Assembly: GCF_009758205.1 (NCBI RefSeq)
Contig: NZ_WRXN01000008.1
Span: 1 to 64,000 of the forward strand
Direction: 5' to 3'
Source: Chitinophaga tropicalis
GTDB lineage: Bacteria > Bacteroidota > Bacteroidia > Chitinophagales > Chitinophagaceae
DNA length: 64,000 nt
The position numbers and the translations under genes were made by a program. The notes beneath the pieces were generated by a model. That model was not told the origin of the DNA. It did not search any database and was given only the letters and a program-made list of their open reading frames with translations. Numbering within the stretch: position 1 is the first letter of the stretch; the number at the start of each line of letters is the position of its first letter. This document shows positions 53,793 through 63,200 of the stretch, piece after piece.

Positions 53793-56700
53793 TTAATTGT
53801 TTTCAAGAGAATTTGCGTTTGACAGTGTGATCCATCCTTCTATCAGTTTCAGGTCCTCCTGTTCCATAGTAGCCAGGGGAGAGTATTGTTCTATTGGTAC
53901 TTCCGGGTTCCAGCTGGTTACATCTCTGCGGGCCATCCATCCCCAGGAGCCATGTACTTCTGCCGGCGTAGGCATTTTGATCTTTAACGGATCGAGCAGT
54001 AATGGTCCGGCGCGGAAGGTAGATTTCAGCGCCATGAGGGCGTTGGAAACCGGTCCGCCGGGGAGGCTGAGCGTATTTGCCGGCAGGCTGCCCGGCACTA
54101 CAGGGATGATACCGCTGGGATCTACCAGCATGGTCAGTTTTACTGTACTGCTATCCGCAGAAAGGTCTATTACATGTCCTCCCTGTACATACCCGCTTTC
54201 AAATGCGTTGTTTGTCTGCATGCCGTCTGCCAGACCGCGCAGGTCTCTTTGTTCCCTGCTGCGGAACATGCTGATGGCCTTACCTGTCTGTGCCGCGTCG
54301 TATACGGCGTAGAAGGTCTGGTAATCATCTGCCTGGAAATAGCCTATCACGCCGTTATCTGCCAGTAAAGGATCTCCTACGCGCAGCGGGAAAGGCACAG
54401 ACATAAAGGGAGGATTAACGGGATCGTATACACCGGATTGGTTGTAATATTTCCCGGTGTCAATCCAGCTCTGGTTATAGATGGGGTTACCTCCCAGGGT
54501 GAGGCTGACTTCGGCCCTTACCACTGCCAGGGGTTTGCCCAGCAGGATAGCCTGGTTACTGGCGGCATCCTTGAAAGTTTCAGCAGTCCACAGTGTAGCA
54601 TCTATGGCAGCTATGAGATCATTATATGCGCCGGCACCGTCAAAGCCTGTACGCAGCAGGTTGTTCACAAAGGCCTGCAGGTGCGCATTCTCAAGTTCAG
54701 GCGGAGCACCCAGGGCGGTGTTCAGTCCCGGAGCGGCATCCCACCTGATGGTATAATGGTCTTCATCACTTTTATGATCGTCTGTTACTTCTTTCTGTAC
54801 TTTAATAACTGAGCCCTGGTTGTGACCATCCGCATCAAAGATGATGAGAGAATCGTCCAGGTGATTGGCCATTACCCAACCGCAGATAGGATTGGTAAGA
54901 TCAGATGAGTTGGTGAGGATGTTGTCATCATCATTTTTCAGCAGATTCATTCTTGCCAGTGTGGGTTGTGCCAATCGTGGCGCCAATTGTCCGTAGATGG
55001 TACCGTCTCCGGAGTAATTAGGGCTTTGTGTTATGAGGTTTTCTGCCCATTTTATTTTTGGCAGGAGCTTCAGTCCGGGGTCTTTGCAGCGCATGACCTG
55101 TCCGAAAGCATCTACCACCCAGAGGTCTGTGACAGAGAAATGTCCTGACCTGATGGGGAAGAATGGTTTTGCTGTTTGCTGATCAGCATCTCCTGTTACA
55201 GGTTTGAAATTAGCGTCTGTATTGCCCAGCAGCTGTAATACTGATTGTTCATCGGGGTAGGTGTTCATGGAGATGAGCTGTGTGGCCAATTGTTTGGTGA
55301 AGCCGCTCATGGACTGTGTCAGGATATCTATCTTGCCGATCTTTGCGGCCACTACTTCCAGGTCTGTTATTACAAAGTCAGGCAGCGTGTTGTAGATGGG
55401 ATCGTCTTCAAACTGGGAGAGTTTGGTTTGTATGACCTGCGCAGTTTTTGCGTTCAGTACAGTGCGACCGTAGAATAGCAGTCCGCCGGAGGATGGGATA
55501 TTATTCCCTGTCCATTCGAAATCTATATCTCCCAGCTTCCAGTCTTTCAATGCCCCGTTCACGTCGAGCGATGTGGGGTACCAGCTAAGTGACCAGTCCA
55601 TATAGATGGGTGACCATGGTTGTTTCACTATTACTGATACGGCTATCGGTGAGGGCAGTACGCCGGTGAAGCCGGCTACTTCTTTGAGCGCCTGCGCGGG
55701 GAATCCGAGCGCTTCGCTGTCGTTCCATACGGAGGTTTGCTGTGTTTTTATCTGGGCTGCCAGCTGCGCCAGATCTGCCGGGCTGGGTGTTACTCCACGC
55801 CTCATGAAATAGAGGGAGGCCAGGAAGGTGCAGCTATCGGGGTCCAGCAGGACTGATTCGATCCAGAGGTCCATCGCTTCTTTGGGGATGGCGTTCCATG
55901 CGGGCATCTGTGCTTTACTGAGGATATCTGCTGCCCCTAATGTATAAGTTTTTGTATCGCCTCCCATTGTATAGGAGACTTCTATGCCTGTTATATTCTG
56001 GCCCGTAAAACGTACGAAGAGCTGTTCATCTTCGCTGTACTGTCCGGGCGCGGTGAGTTTGGTGTCGAGTTGTCCGCCGCTGATCATGATAACCGGGTCT
56101 GTGGGCTGTGCAGATGCCGGCATGTCGATAGCTTTGAGCACATAGTCATCTCCCAGTGTAGCTTTCAGGGCATCGGCGGCGCTTTTTACTGCGACCACCT
56201 GCTGGTTGTAGTTGTTGATATTGCCTGCCAGCGAGCTTTTGATGGCGGTAATGCTCTGGCTTACTTTTTCTTTTACGGATGGAGGGTCCTGGCGTTTAAG
56301 AAGGTTTTGTTTTATGGACAGCATAAACAGTTCCTGGCGTTGGGTCTGTATGAGTCCTACCAGTTCATTGACGCCCATCTGTTGCCGGTTGAGCGCTATC
56401 AGGGCCTCTGTTTCCTGTGGAGTAAGCGGTATGCTTTGTTGTCCGCCGGTGCCGAGGATATCTTCCTTTGAACTTTCCGGCCGTACCACTACCCATATTT
56501 GTCCGCCGTAAAACAGTTCAAAGCGGTCATTATGAATAGCTGTTTCTACTTTGACAGGATCTGCCTCGAGATCGGCCAGCAGGTCTTTCTGGAATGCTTC
56601 CAGCGCTCTTTCAATGATGGGAATGTCTTCGCTGCCCTGTGACCTTTCATTTACTACCATATTGGCCATGTAGGTAGCAATGGCTTCTACCGCATTGTTA

Positions 56701-57794
56701 CCGATGGCTACATCGGGGAAAATGAGTTCTCCCCCGTCTCCTTTATTTGGAACTCCGGTACCATATGCGTGTCCGTCTCCCTGCCAGAATATGCAGGCCT
56801 GCGAGTGGCAGAGTGTCTGTTTGGGCAGTGGAGGCATAGTGTCGGTTATGCCGTGTTGCTGTTGCCAGTTATGCCATGCTATGATAGCATCTTTCGCCTG
56901 CTGGGGCAGGTCTATCTTAGAGGGGTCCCAGCTGCCGGTCAGTCCATGTTGCTGCTGCCATAACTCCCATGCCTGTACGGCTTCCTGTACATCGGCTACG
57001 CTATCTCCTACGCCCCATTCTGCCAGTGCCGCAATTCCCTGTTGCCATGCTTCGTCAGAATCTGTCGGAAGGTTGATGAGGATATCATTTTCGGGGTTAT
57101 CATACCAGCCTATGATGGAGTAGTTATAGCGTGCTATATCTGGTCCCAGGTCATCATGCAGAGAGAAGACGTTCTTGACGTTGTCATATGCAACGGACCA
57201 TGACACATCTCCCGGGCCAACGGCCTTTACAAAGGGACGTGCGGGCATTGCTTTACCGTCAAACGATGCGAGATCTGTATTGACGCCTATTCCTTTTACG
57301 GGGAAGTCCAGGTCTTCCGGGACGGGATATTGGCTGGGGCCGTTATCCAGTTGTTCAGGCGAGAGGTCTTCTATGCTGAACAGCATATCACTCTGTACTA
57401 TAACAGCGCTTACTTCCGGCGCCCCCTGAGTTGGATCGGAGTCCTGCACCTGGTATCTGAAGCGGGTGATGAGCCAGCGGTTGGGCGCCAGCGGGAAGTT
57501 CACGTCTGTACCGTCGCTGGCATTATCTGACTGTTCCCCTTTGCGCAGGGTGTATGGCAACGTCCACATAAGGTGGGCGCCTGGCAAGGGACAGGGAGCT
57601 TCATTGAAAGGCGAGGGCTCATCTCCGTCCATCTGCATCCAGAGCTTGTAATAATTGTCTTTAGTACCTGACCAGGTGGTATCTGAAAAATAGTCAGGTT
57701 TCCCGATGAGGAGGATATCTGTTATCATCGGTACCATTACAACTGGTCCGGGCCACATGGGCATATATATGTCGTTTGCCATCTTAGTTTTCAT
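53793..57794 (-). CDS. 1,333-residue operon protein of unknown function
   Basis: A very large soluble protein without signal peptide. It contains a small internal duplication at about 270-315, AWELWQQQHGLTG and AWHNWQQQHGITD, in a helical stretch. A coiled-coil-like region follows (about 450-540, NRQQMGVNELVGLIQTQRQE, SSLAGNINNYNQQVVAVKSA). The second half is beta-rich with ICGWVMANHLDDSLIIFDAD and, near the C-terminus, TPAEVHGSWGWMARRD. I do not recognise a named family and propose no reaction. Its ATG overlaps the stop of the 309-residue gene by 11 bp; an alternative start at 57782 (MANDIYMPMW) would leave a 1-bp gap. Either way translation is probably coupled. Confidence 0.75.
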   Translation of the reverse strand: MKTKMANDIYMPMWPGPVVMVPMITDILLIGKPDYFSDTTWSGTKDNYYKLWMQMDGDEPSPFNEAPCPLPGAHLMWTLPYTLRKGEQSDNASDGTDVNFPLAPNRWLITRFRYQVQDSDPTQGAPEVSAVIVQSDMLFSIEDLSPEQLDNGPSQYPVPEDLDFPVKGIGVNTDLASFDGKAMPARPFVKAVGPGDVSWSVAYDNVKNVFSLHDDLGPDIARYNYSIIGWYDNPENDILINLPTDSDEAWQQGIAALAEWGVGDSVADVQEAVQAWELWQQQHGLTGSWDPSKIDLPQQAKDAIIAWHNWQQQHGITDTMPPLPKQTLCHSQACIFWQGDGHAYGTGVPNKGDGGELIFPDVAIGNNAVEAIATYMANMVVNERSQGSEDIPIIERALEAFQKDLLADLEADPVKVETAIHNDRFELFYGGQIWVVVRPESSKEDILGTGGQQSIPLTPQETEALIALNRQQMGVNELVGLIQTQRQELFMLSIKQNLLKRQDPPSVKEKVSQSITAIKSSLAGNINNYNQQVVAVKSAADALKATLGDDYVLKAIDMPASAQPTDPVIMISGGQLDTKLTAPGQYSEDEQLFVRFTGQNITGIEVSYTMGGDTKTYTLGAADILSKAQMPAWNAIPKEAMDLWIESVLLDPDSCTFLASLYFMRRGVTPSPADLAQLAAQIKTQQTSVWNDSEALGFPAQALKEVAGFTGVLPSPIAVSVIVKQPWSPIYMDWSLSWYPTSLDVNGALKDWKLGDIDFEWTGNNIPSSGGLLFYGRTVLNAKTAQVIQTKLSQFEDDPIYNTLPDFVITDLEVVAAKIGKIDILTQSMSGFTKQLATQLISMNTYPDEQSVLQLLGNTDANFKPVTGDADQQTAKPFFPIRSGHFSVTDLWVVDAFGQVMRCKDPGLKLLPKIKWAENLITQSPNYSGDGTIYGQLAPRLAQPTLARMNLLKNDDDNILTNSSDLTNPICGWVMANHLDDSLIIFDADGHNQGSVIKVQKEVTDDHKSDEDHYTIRWDAAPGLNTALGAPPELENAHLQAFVNNLLRTGFDGAGAYNDLIAAIDATLWTAETFKDAASNQAILLGKPLAVVRAEVSLTLGGNPIYNQSWIDTGKYYNQSGVYDPVNPPFMSVPFPLRVGDPLLADNGVIGYFQADDYQTFYAVYDAAQTGKAISMFRSREQRDLRGLADGMQTNNAFESGYVQGGHVIDLSADSSTVKLTMLVDPSGIIPVVPGSLPANTLSLPGGPVSNALMALKSTFRAGPLLLDPLKIKMPTPAEVHGSWGWMARRDVTSWNPEVPIEQYSPLATMEQEDLKLIEGWITLSNANSLENN

Positions 57795-58713
57795 TTTGAG
57801 GGGGACTGAAGAAACATTCAGGAGAATTGAGATTGTAGGTCTGTTTGCCGGCTCCCTGTACCAGTTGTATAGCCAGTTCTGAGGGCGTCAGTACGCCATC
57901 TTTCAGCGCTCCCTGGGGCATGGCCGCTGTGATGCTGGCTCTTAACCCATCTATATCCAGTACGCCGGGTTCCTGTCCGGCGCCGGTGAGCAGGGTGCCG
58001 CTTGCTTTGAGATAATTGCTGCCTGCTTTGATCTGTTCTCCTGCCGGGTATGTGCTGTTATCGGGAAAGCCCAGGCCTCTCAGGTATACCTGGAAGGTAT
58101 CAGATGTGGGAGTATCACGTACGATGCCGAAGTGCAATCCTTCGCCCGGTTCTATAAAATTCACTGTATCGGGCACTCCGTTGAAGAGGCAGAGCAGGAC
58201 ATTATCTGAAAGCCGGTCCATACGTAGTATGTCCAGTTTTTTATCTTCCTTAAATGCTTCTATTTCCATTCCCGGCCATCCTGACACTACGCAGGAGCGG
58301 AATATGAGACCGGAGATGGGGCCACCGGCTTCCGTCACATCAGGAGGGGTTTCTTTCCTGAGCATGGCGCGCAGCTGTTGCTGCATGATATCTACCTGTT
58401 CATAGATGCTTTCGAAGAAGGCTTCGTTGAAGATCTTTTCCCGTGAAGAGAACACGCCTACGCTGAGGGCGCCGTCTATGAGCCTGTCCTGCCAGTTCCT
58501 GTCTATGTAGAAGAACCGCATGGATTCTGTGGGCAGCAGACGATCGTCAGGGACGAGGTATTCTACCGGCACGCCATACAGCAGTGATAGCTGTGCCAGC
58601 CAGTATGTAAGCTTGTCCGGCAATTCGGGCGCCGCTCCTTTTTCGTCTCTGGCAGACAGTATGTTGTTCACTACTGTTCTGTGAATGGTATCACGATTTC
58701 CCCAGGATTTCAT
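57784..58713 (-). CDS. 309-residue operon protein of unknown function
   Basis: No signal peptide or membrane segment. The N-terminal 90 residues are helical (TVVNNILSARDEKGAAPELP, LAQLSLLYGVPVEYLVPDD, then FFYIDRNWQDRLIDGALSVG), reminiscent of a phage-baseplate or tail-sheath-like cap only in shape. The middle has SGLIFRSCVVSGWPGMEIEA, a motif I associate with tail-sheath-like or related large assemblies, but I cannot claim homology. The C-terminus is acidic and ends FFSPPQNEN. The gene begins 2 bp after the 501-residue gene stop and overlaps the 1,333-residue gene by 11 bp. Function unknown. Confidence 0.72.
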   Translation of the reverse strand: MKSWGNRDTIHRTVVNNILSARDEKGAAPELPDKLTYWLAQLSLLYGVPVEYLVPDDRLLPTESMRFFYIDRNWQDRLIDGALSVGVFSSREKIFNEAFFESIYEQVDIMQQQLRAMLRKETPPDVTEAGGPISGLIFRSCVVSGWPGMEIEAFKEDKKLDILRMDRLSDNVLLCLFNGVPDTVNFIEPGEGLHFGIVRDTPTSDTFQVYLRGLGFPDNSTYPAGEQIKAGSNYLKASGTLLTGAGQEPGVLDIDGLRASITAAMPQGALKDGVLTPSELAIQLVQGAGKQTYNLNSPECFFSPPQNEN

Positions 58714-58715
58714 AA

Positions 58716-60221
58716 TTACGCTCCTTTTATTTTTTTAGTAAGTACCAGTAAAGGGTCTTCATCATTCTCGAACATGGCTTCTTTCTCCTGTTCTGTGAGC
58801 ACTCCCGGCAATTGCGGATCCGGCGTTGCTGATGTTCTTAATTTCACCTGCGGCCAGTCAACGTTCCTGAAGCTTGCTGTAAACAGGCTTCTTACAGCGG
58901 CCAGCATTCCATCGGCTTCGTTGCCGGCGATGACCTGGAGCTTATCTGTGCCTACTTTCCTGGCGTTGGCCACTATTGCTCTGAGGTAGCGGTTCCTCCA
59001 CTGGAAGAGGGCGATGGAGAAACTGGCGTCAGAAAGGGCCAGCAATCGTCCTATCTGCCATGCGGCGCTGTAGGCGTGGTTGAACAGTCCGTATTCTGGA
59101 TCGTATTGTATTGCGTGATCGCTGTAGTGATAAGGCCCATATGCGAAGTCCCTTTTTGTAGGCGCAGGCATCAGAGGCCCGCGGTACCAGGAAGTGGCTG
59201 TTTCTCCCTGCCGCATGTTGTTTTGCAATGGGATATATCCTATTTCCAATGCTTCTTTTGCGGTGGCTGACAAGGCGCTGGTAGCGGCGCTTTCAGGCAT
59301 GCCGAAGAGGGTTACCCCTCCCCTTCCTTTTTCACAGAGATCGCCCATGAGTTTGATGAAGCTGCCCTGTGCGGCGTTGACAGTAAACTGCCAGGCCCCC
59401 AGCAGGCAAAGGCGGATCTTTGTGTAGTTGCCCGGGATGGTGCTACCTCTGAGGTGGTCCTGGTGCCCTTCATAGGAAACCAGGAAGACGCTGTTACGGC
59501 CGCCGGCCTGTGGCAGGCGGTTACCGATAACAAGAGAGAAGCAACCGTCATCGTCCATGCCCAGCAGGATCTTCCCCCCTGTGTTCACTGTCCGGGCATG
59601 CGCCAGGAACGGCAGTTCCGATAGTTTTGGGGAGATAGACTGAAAGAAGCTGAGGTCAAGATCAACAACGGTCACTTTCTCATCTTCTGCACCGAAAAGA
59701 TTACCCAATACGGGTGGGAGGATCTTTGGATCTTCCGGTGCTGCCAGTTGACTTACTGTCACGGTTTTGGGGTTACTGACCTTAGATGTACCGCCTGTGG
59801 TATCGAGATCGGCCGGATATAAGGTCAGCAAACCCATCCAGGGTATGACATTGCCTGCGCCGTCCTTTGCTGCTTCGCTGCCTTTCAGTTGTTGTGATGC
59901 GGCAGGATCTATGGGACGGGCCCAGGGCAATGAGAAGTTATTGAATACAATATTGGGTAGTACGTTGTCATACAATCCCTGCTGATTGGCAGGCGGATAG
60001 AGGGTATGGATCTGTGAGGGGTTGATGGAGAAACGGGGCCCGTCTATCAGCACCTGTTGTGTGGAGATGTAAGGTTTTACCGTTTCTCCCGGTATATCCA
60101 GTATCTGCTGTTCTGCGGACAGGGTATATTCACCTGCTTCCAGCGGTGGCTGAATAGAATCGAAGAACTGGATCTGTCCAGGAGCCACTGTTCCCGGCTC
60201 AGTACTCAAACCTGCATTCAT
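58716..60221 (-). CDS. 501-residue operon protein of unknown function
   Basis: No signal peptide. The N-terminal 110 residues are beta-rich (QIQFFDSIQPPLEAGEYTLS, GPRFSINPSQIHTLYPPANQ, VFNNFSLPWAR). These stretches look like the opening of large uncharacterised proteins I have seen in actinobacteria, where a PPLxAGxYT segment precedes RFxLxPxxVHxxYPP. The middle reads LTLYPADLDTTGG and VTVVDLDLSFFQS. The C-terminal part is alpha-rich (FSIALFQWRNRYLRAIVANA, GNEADGMLAAVRSLFTAS). It is 4 bp after the DUF6603-like gene and 2 bp before the 309-residue gene. It may be a core subunit of the operon's assembly; no reaction is proposed. Confidence 0.75.
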   Translation of the reverse strand: MNAGLSTEPGTVAPGQIQFFDSIQPPLEAGEYTLSAEQQILDIPGETVKPYISTQQVLIDGPRFSINPSQIHTLYPPANQQGLYDNVLPNIVFNNFSLPWARPIDPAASQQLKGSEAAKDGAGNVIPWMGLLTLYPADLDTTGGTSKVSNPKTVTVSQLAAPEDPKILPPVLGNLFGAEDEKVTVVDLDLSFFQSISPKLSELPFLAHARTVNTGGKILLGMDDDGCFSLVIGNRLPQAGGRNSVFLVSYEGHQDHLRGSTIPGNYTKIRLCLLGAWQFTVNAAQGSFIKLMGDLCEKGRGGVTLFGMPESAATSALSATAKEALEIGYIPLQNNMRQGETATSWYRGPLMPAPTKRDFAYGPYHYSDHAIQYDPEYGLFNHAYSAAWQIGRLLALSDASFSIALFQWRNRYLRAIVANARKVGTDKLQVIAGNEADGMLAAVRSLFTASFRNVDWPQVKLRTSATPDPQLPGVLTEQEKEAMFENDEDPLLVLTKKIKGA

Positions 60222-60225
60222 GGAA

Positions 60226-63200
60226 TTATAGTTTTGATTGTATGCTTATTTTAACCGTGCTTACTGTTGCTGCTGAGAGATCAAGACCGGCGTTGTTGAG
60301 TGATAAGTCTTTCAGCTTAGTCTTTGCATTTTTGGGCAATTCGCTGAAGCCGTACATACCGGTGATCTGGCTGTCCTGGTCTCTTACTGTGGCCAGTACA
60401 CCATAGAATTCAACCTGCGTATTACCTGCCGGTACCTGGTAAATGAAGAGGAAGCCGTTTGTCAGCACCACCTTCTTCACCAGTTCACTCTTAGCACCGC
60501 TGCCGCCGGGGATACTATTCGCAGCTATCCATACGTCAGGTGCTGCATCCTTATCTACTTTTACGCCCAGGTATTTTGTTCCTTCCGGGAAAACGGCCTG
60601 GATCCAGCCTTTCACCGGTTGATCGTCAAGACCCAGCACATAGTTTTCACGCAGCAGTTTTGCTGTATCTATGACACCTGCATCTGCATGAGCAGATCTT
60701 ACGCGTATGCGTTGACTGTTCTGTACTCTGATCATAGCAGCATCGCCCAATGCCCATACTTCATTTACTTTGGAGAGATGGGTATCTTTCTGCCAGCCGG
60801 TGATCATTGATCCATCAGCTTCATAGCCCTGTACAGCCACCTGCGCTGCACCCTGTGGTAAAGCGAAGGACTTTTCACCAGCAACGTACCTGTAGGATAA
60901 TATGGCCCCATGTGCGTCGAAGCTGATGACCCGTACCGGCAGGTTTCCGTCCAGCTGCAGGGTGGTCAGCGCCCTGTTGTCTATTGCCCATAATGCCACG
61001 CTGCCGTCGTAGAGTGTTCTGGTATTGGCAGCAAGGCCGCGTTTCATGGCCTGCGACTGAGGAATGTTCTTCCTGGTGAGCCCACCGGTATGCTGCCAGC
61101 TGCTCTTCACACCCAGGCTTCTGCCTGTGCCTCTCGTAGCTGTATCTGTATTCCGTTTTACTTTATAGCGTTTCAGCATACCTAACAGCCTGGGCTCTAC
61201 GAGAGGAGCTTCTGCCGGAGCTGCAAAAGATCTTGTTGCGCTTCTGTTCACCTGTTTTGCTGCTTCCGGTACGCCGCCATTCTGGTAGATGCCGATGCGG
61301 GCAATGACAGGCAATGCCTGGAGGATGAAATTGGCGGAAGAGGCCATCACTGTCAGATCGGGATCCAGCGGAGCTTCTATACTGCTTAGCTGCAATGCCG
61401 CATATACTTCATTGCGTTTGGCGATAGTAGCCTGCGTCATGATGGAGTTCATGATGACCTGGTAAGCCGTAGCCTGGTCTGAGTCAGGATAGCGTTGTGC
61501 TGCCGGGTAGCCTGGTGTATTCTTAAAGGGCAGCAGTTTGGGATCGCCCAGGGTATACGCCAGGTTGATTATAGGGAAAGGAATGACCTCTCCTATGAAA
61601 ACGTACTGGTCGCCATCAAAGACCAGTCCGAATGACGCGTCAGGGATCAGCATTTTAGACGGATCGGGCGGCTGGCGCTTATTCAGGCCGTCTTTAGACC
61701 ATAATGCGCCCGGAGCCCCGTTGCTGAACGCAGAGATCCTGATGTTGCGTTCTTTCAGGTTGACCTGTTCTCCTTTTGCATTTGTGATGGTGATAGTAAG
61801 TGGTGAGTTGAGGTCTGTTACCATACCCATAGGGCGTACGCCTACCTTAATGCCCTGCTGACTGTAATCTGAATTGGCTACGGTGGTCAGCGAGGCTGGT
61901 ATAGATGTTTTGAGTGAGAAAGAGAACGGATATGGCTGGATTGACCAGAGATTGTTGTTCTCACTCTGTAAACCTGCTTCTGCCGCCCATTTCACTACCT
62001 GTTGTACGGGGTCTGCATTGAGTAAGCGAACACCGCTTCGGGAGCGTGTTTCCGATATTTCCGGCGCAGGCAGGAAGGAATCTGCAAAGGCAGCCCAGGT
62101 AAGGTTTTTATTGTCAGTAGCTGTGGTTCCTGATCCGATGGGGATAGTAAAGGAAATAACGTACCAGTCCACATGAACATGTCCGTGTGTTGGAGGGCCT
62201 TCCAGGTGTAATTGTGCACCCAGCTCTGCCTTGATGGTCAGGGAGATGCCCGCTATGGTAGTACCGAAGGATGCGCCTACTGTAATGCCTATATCCACAT
62301 TAAAGTAGAATGGTTTCCATTCTATGAGGAAATTGGCGTAAGCGCTGAGCCATGCTTTCAACGGTCCCAGCTGGTAAGCGACGTTGATATAGCCGCCCGC
62401 CATTACAGCTGTGGGGCAGAGAGCGAAGTAAGCTCCGCCGCCTATGCTGATGCTGCCTACGCTGATGTCCATCTTCCATTGCAGTCCCAGGCGGGGTACT
62501 TCGGGGTAATAGACAGGCTTCTGGAATGAAGGGTGATAGCCGCCGAGGGAGATCACAAAATCGCCCGCCGGTATAGTGTAATCTTTTGTGACGATGGTCT
62601 TATACCAGAGGAAGAAGGCAAAGCCGCCGGTGACCTTACAATCGTTAGAGAGGACGAATGAGTTGGGGGTCAGTTGCGCTTCTGCAGAGATAATGCCCAG
62701 CTCAGGTTTGAAGGAAACTTTAATGGCCAGTTCGAAGTAGGCCAGGGCCAGGCTTTTAGGAATGCGTGGCGGTAAAGATGCGAAGCTAAGACCCAGCAGG
62801 TTCACTTCCCAGTCTTTGCCGAAGCTGAAGAAGAGCAGTGCTGAAGAGGTGATCAGTTCAAATGAAGTGAACTTGATACCTGCTGCCAGCCAGTACTGAC
62901 CTACTTCCGGTTTTACCACGGCAGACAGTGCTACCAATGCTTTGCCGGGGTCTTCTCCTTCTGCGAAGGAGCCATCTACCAGGCCTTTCAGCAGCGGGAA
63001 GTCCTGAACCTCTGTGATATTGGGAATCTGTATAGACCTGTTGAAGCTGAAGCCGGCTGCTACTCCGGTGATGAAGAAGGCAGGTACGCCTCCCAGCGGA
63101 GCGTTCAGTACGGCAAAGATGAACAGTGAAGGCGCCGTGTCTGCCCCAGGGTTGGGAGATACCGGTACTTCAGCGTAAGAGCCCAGCGCCATAAGTGAGA

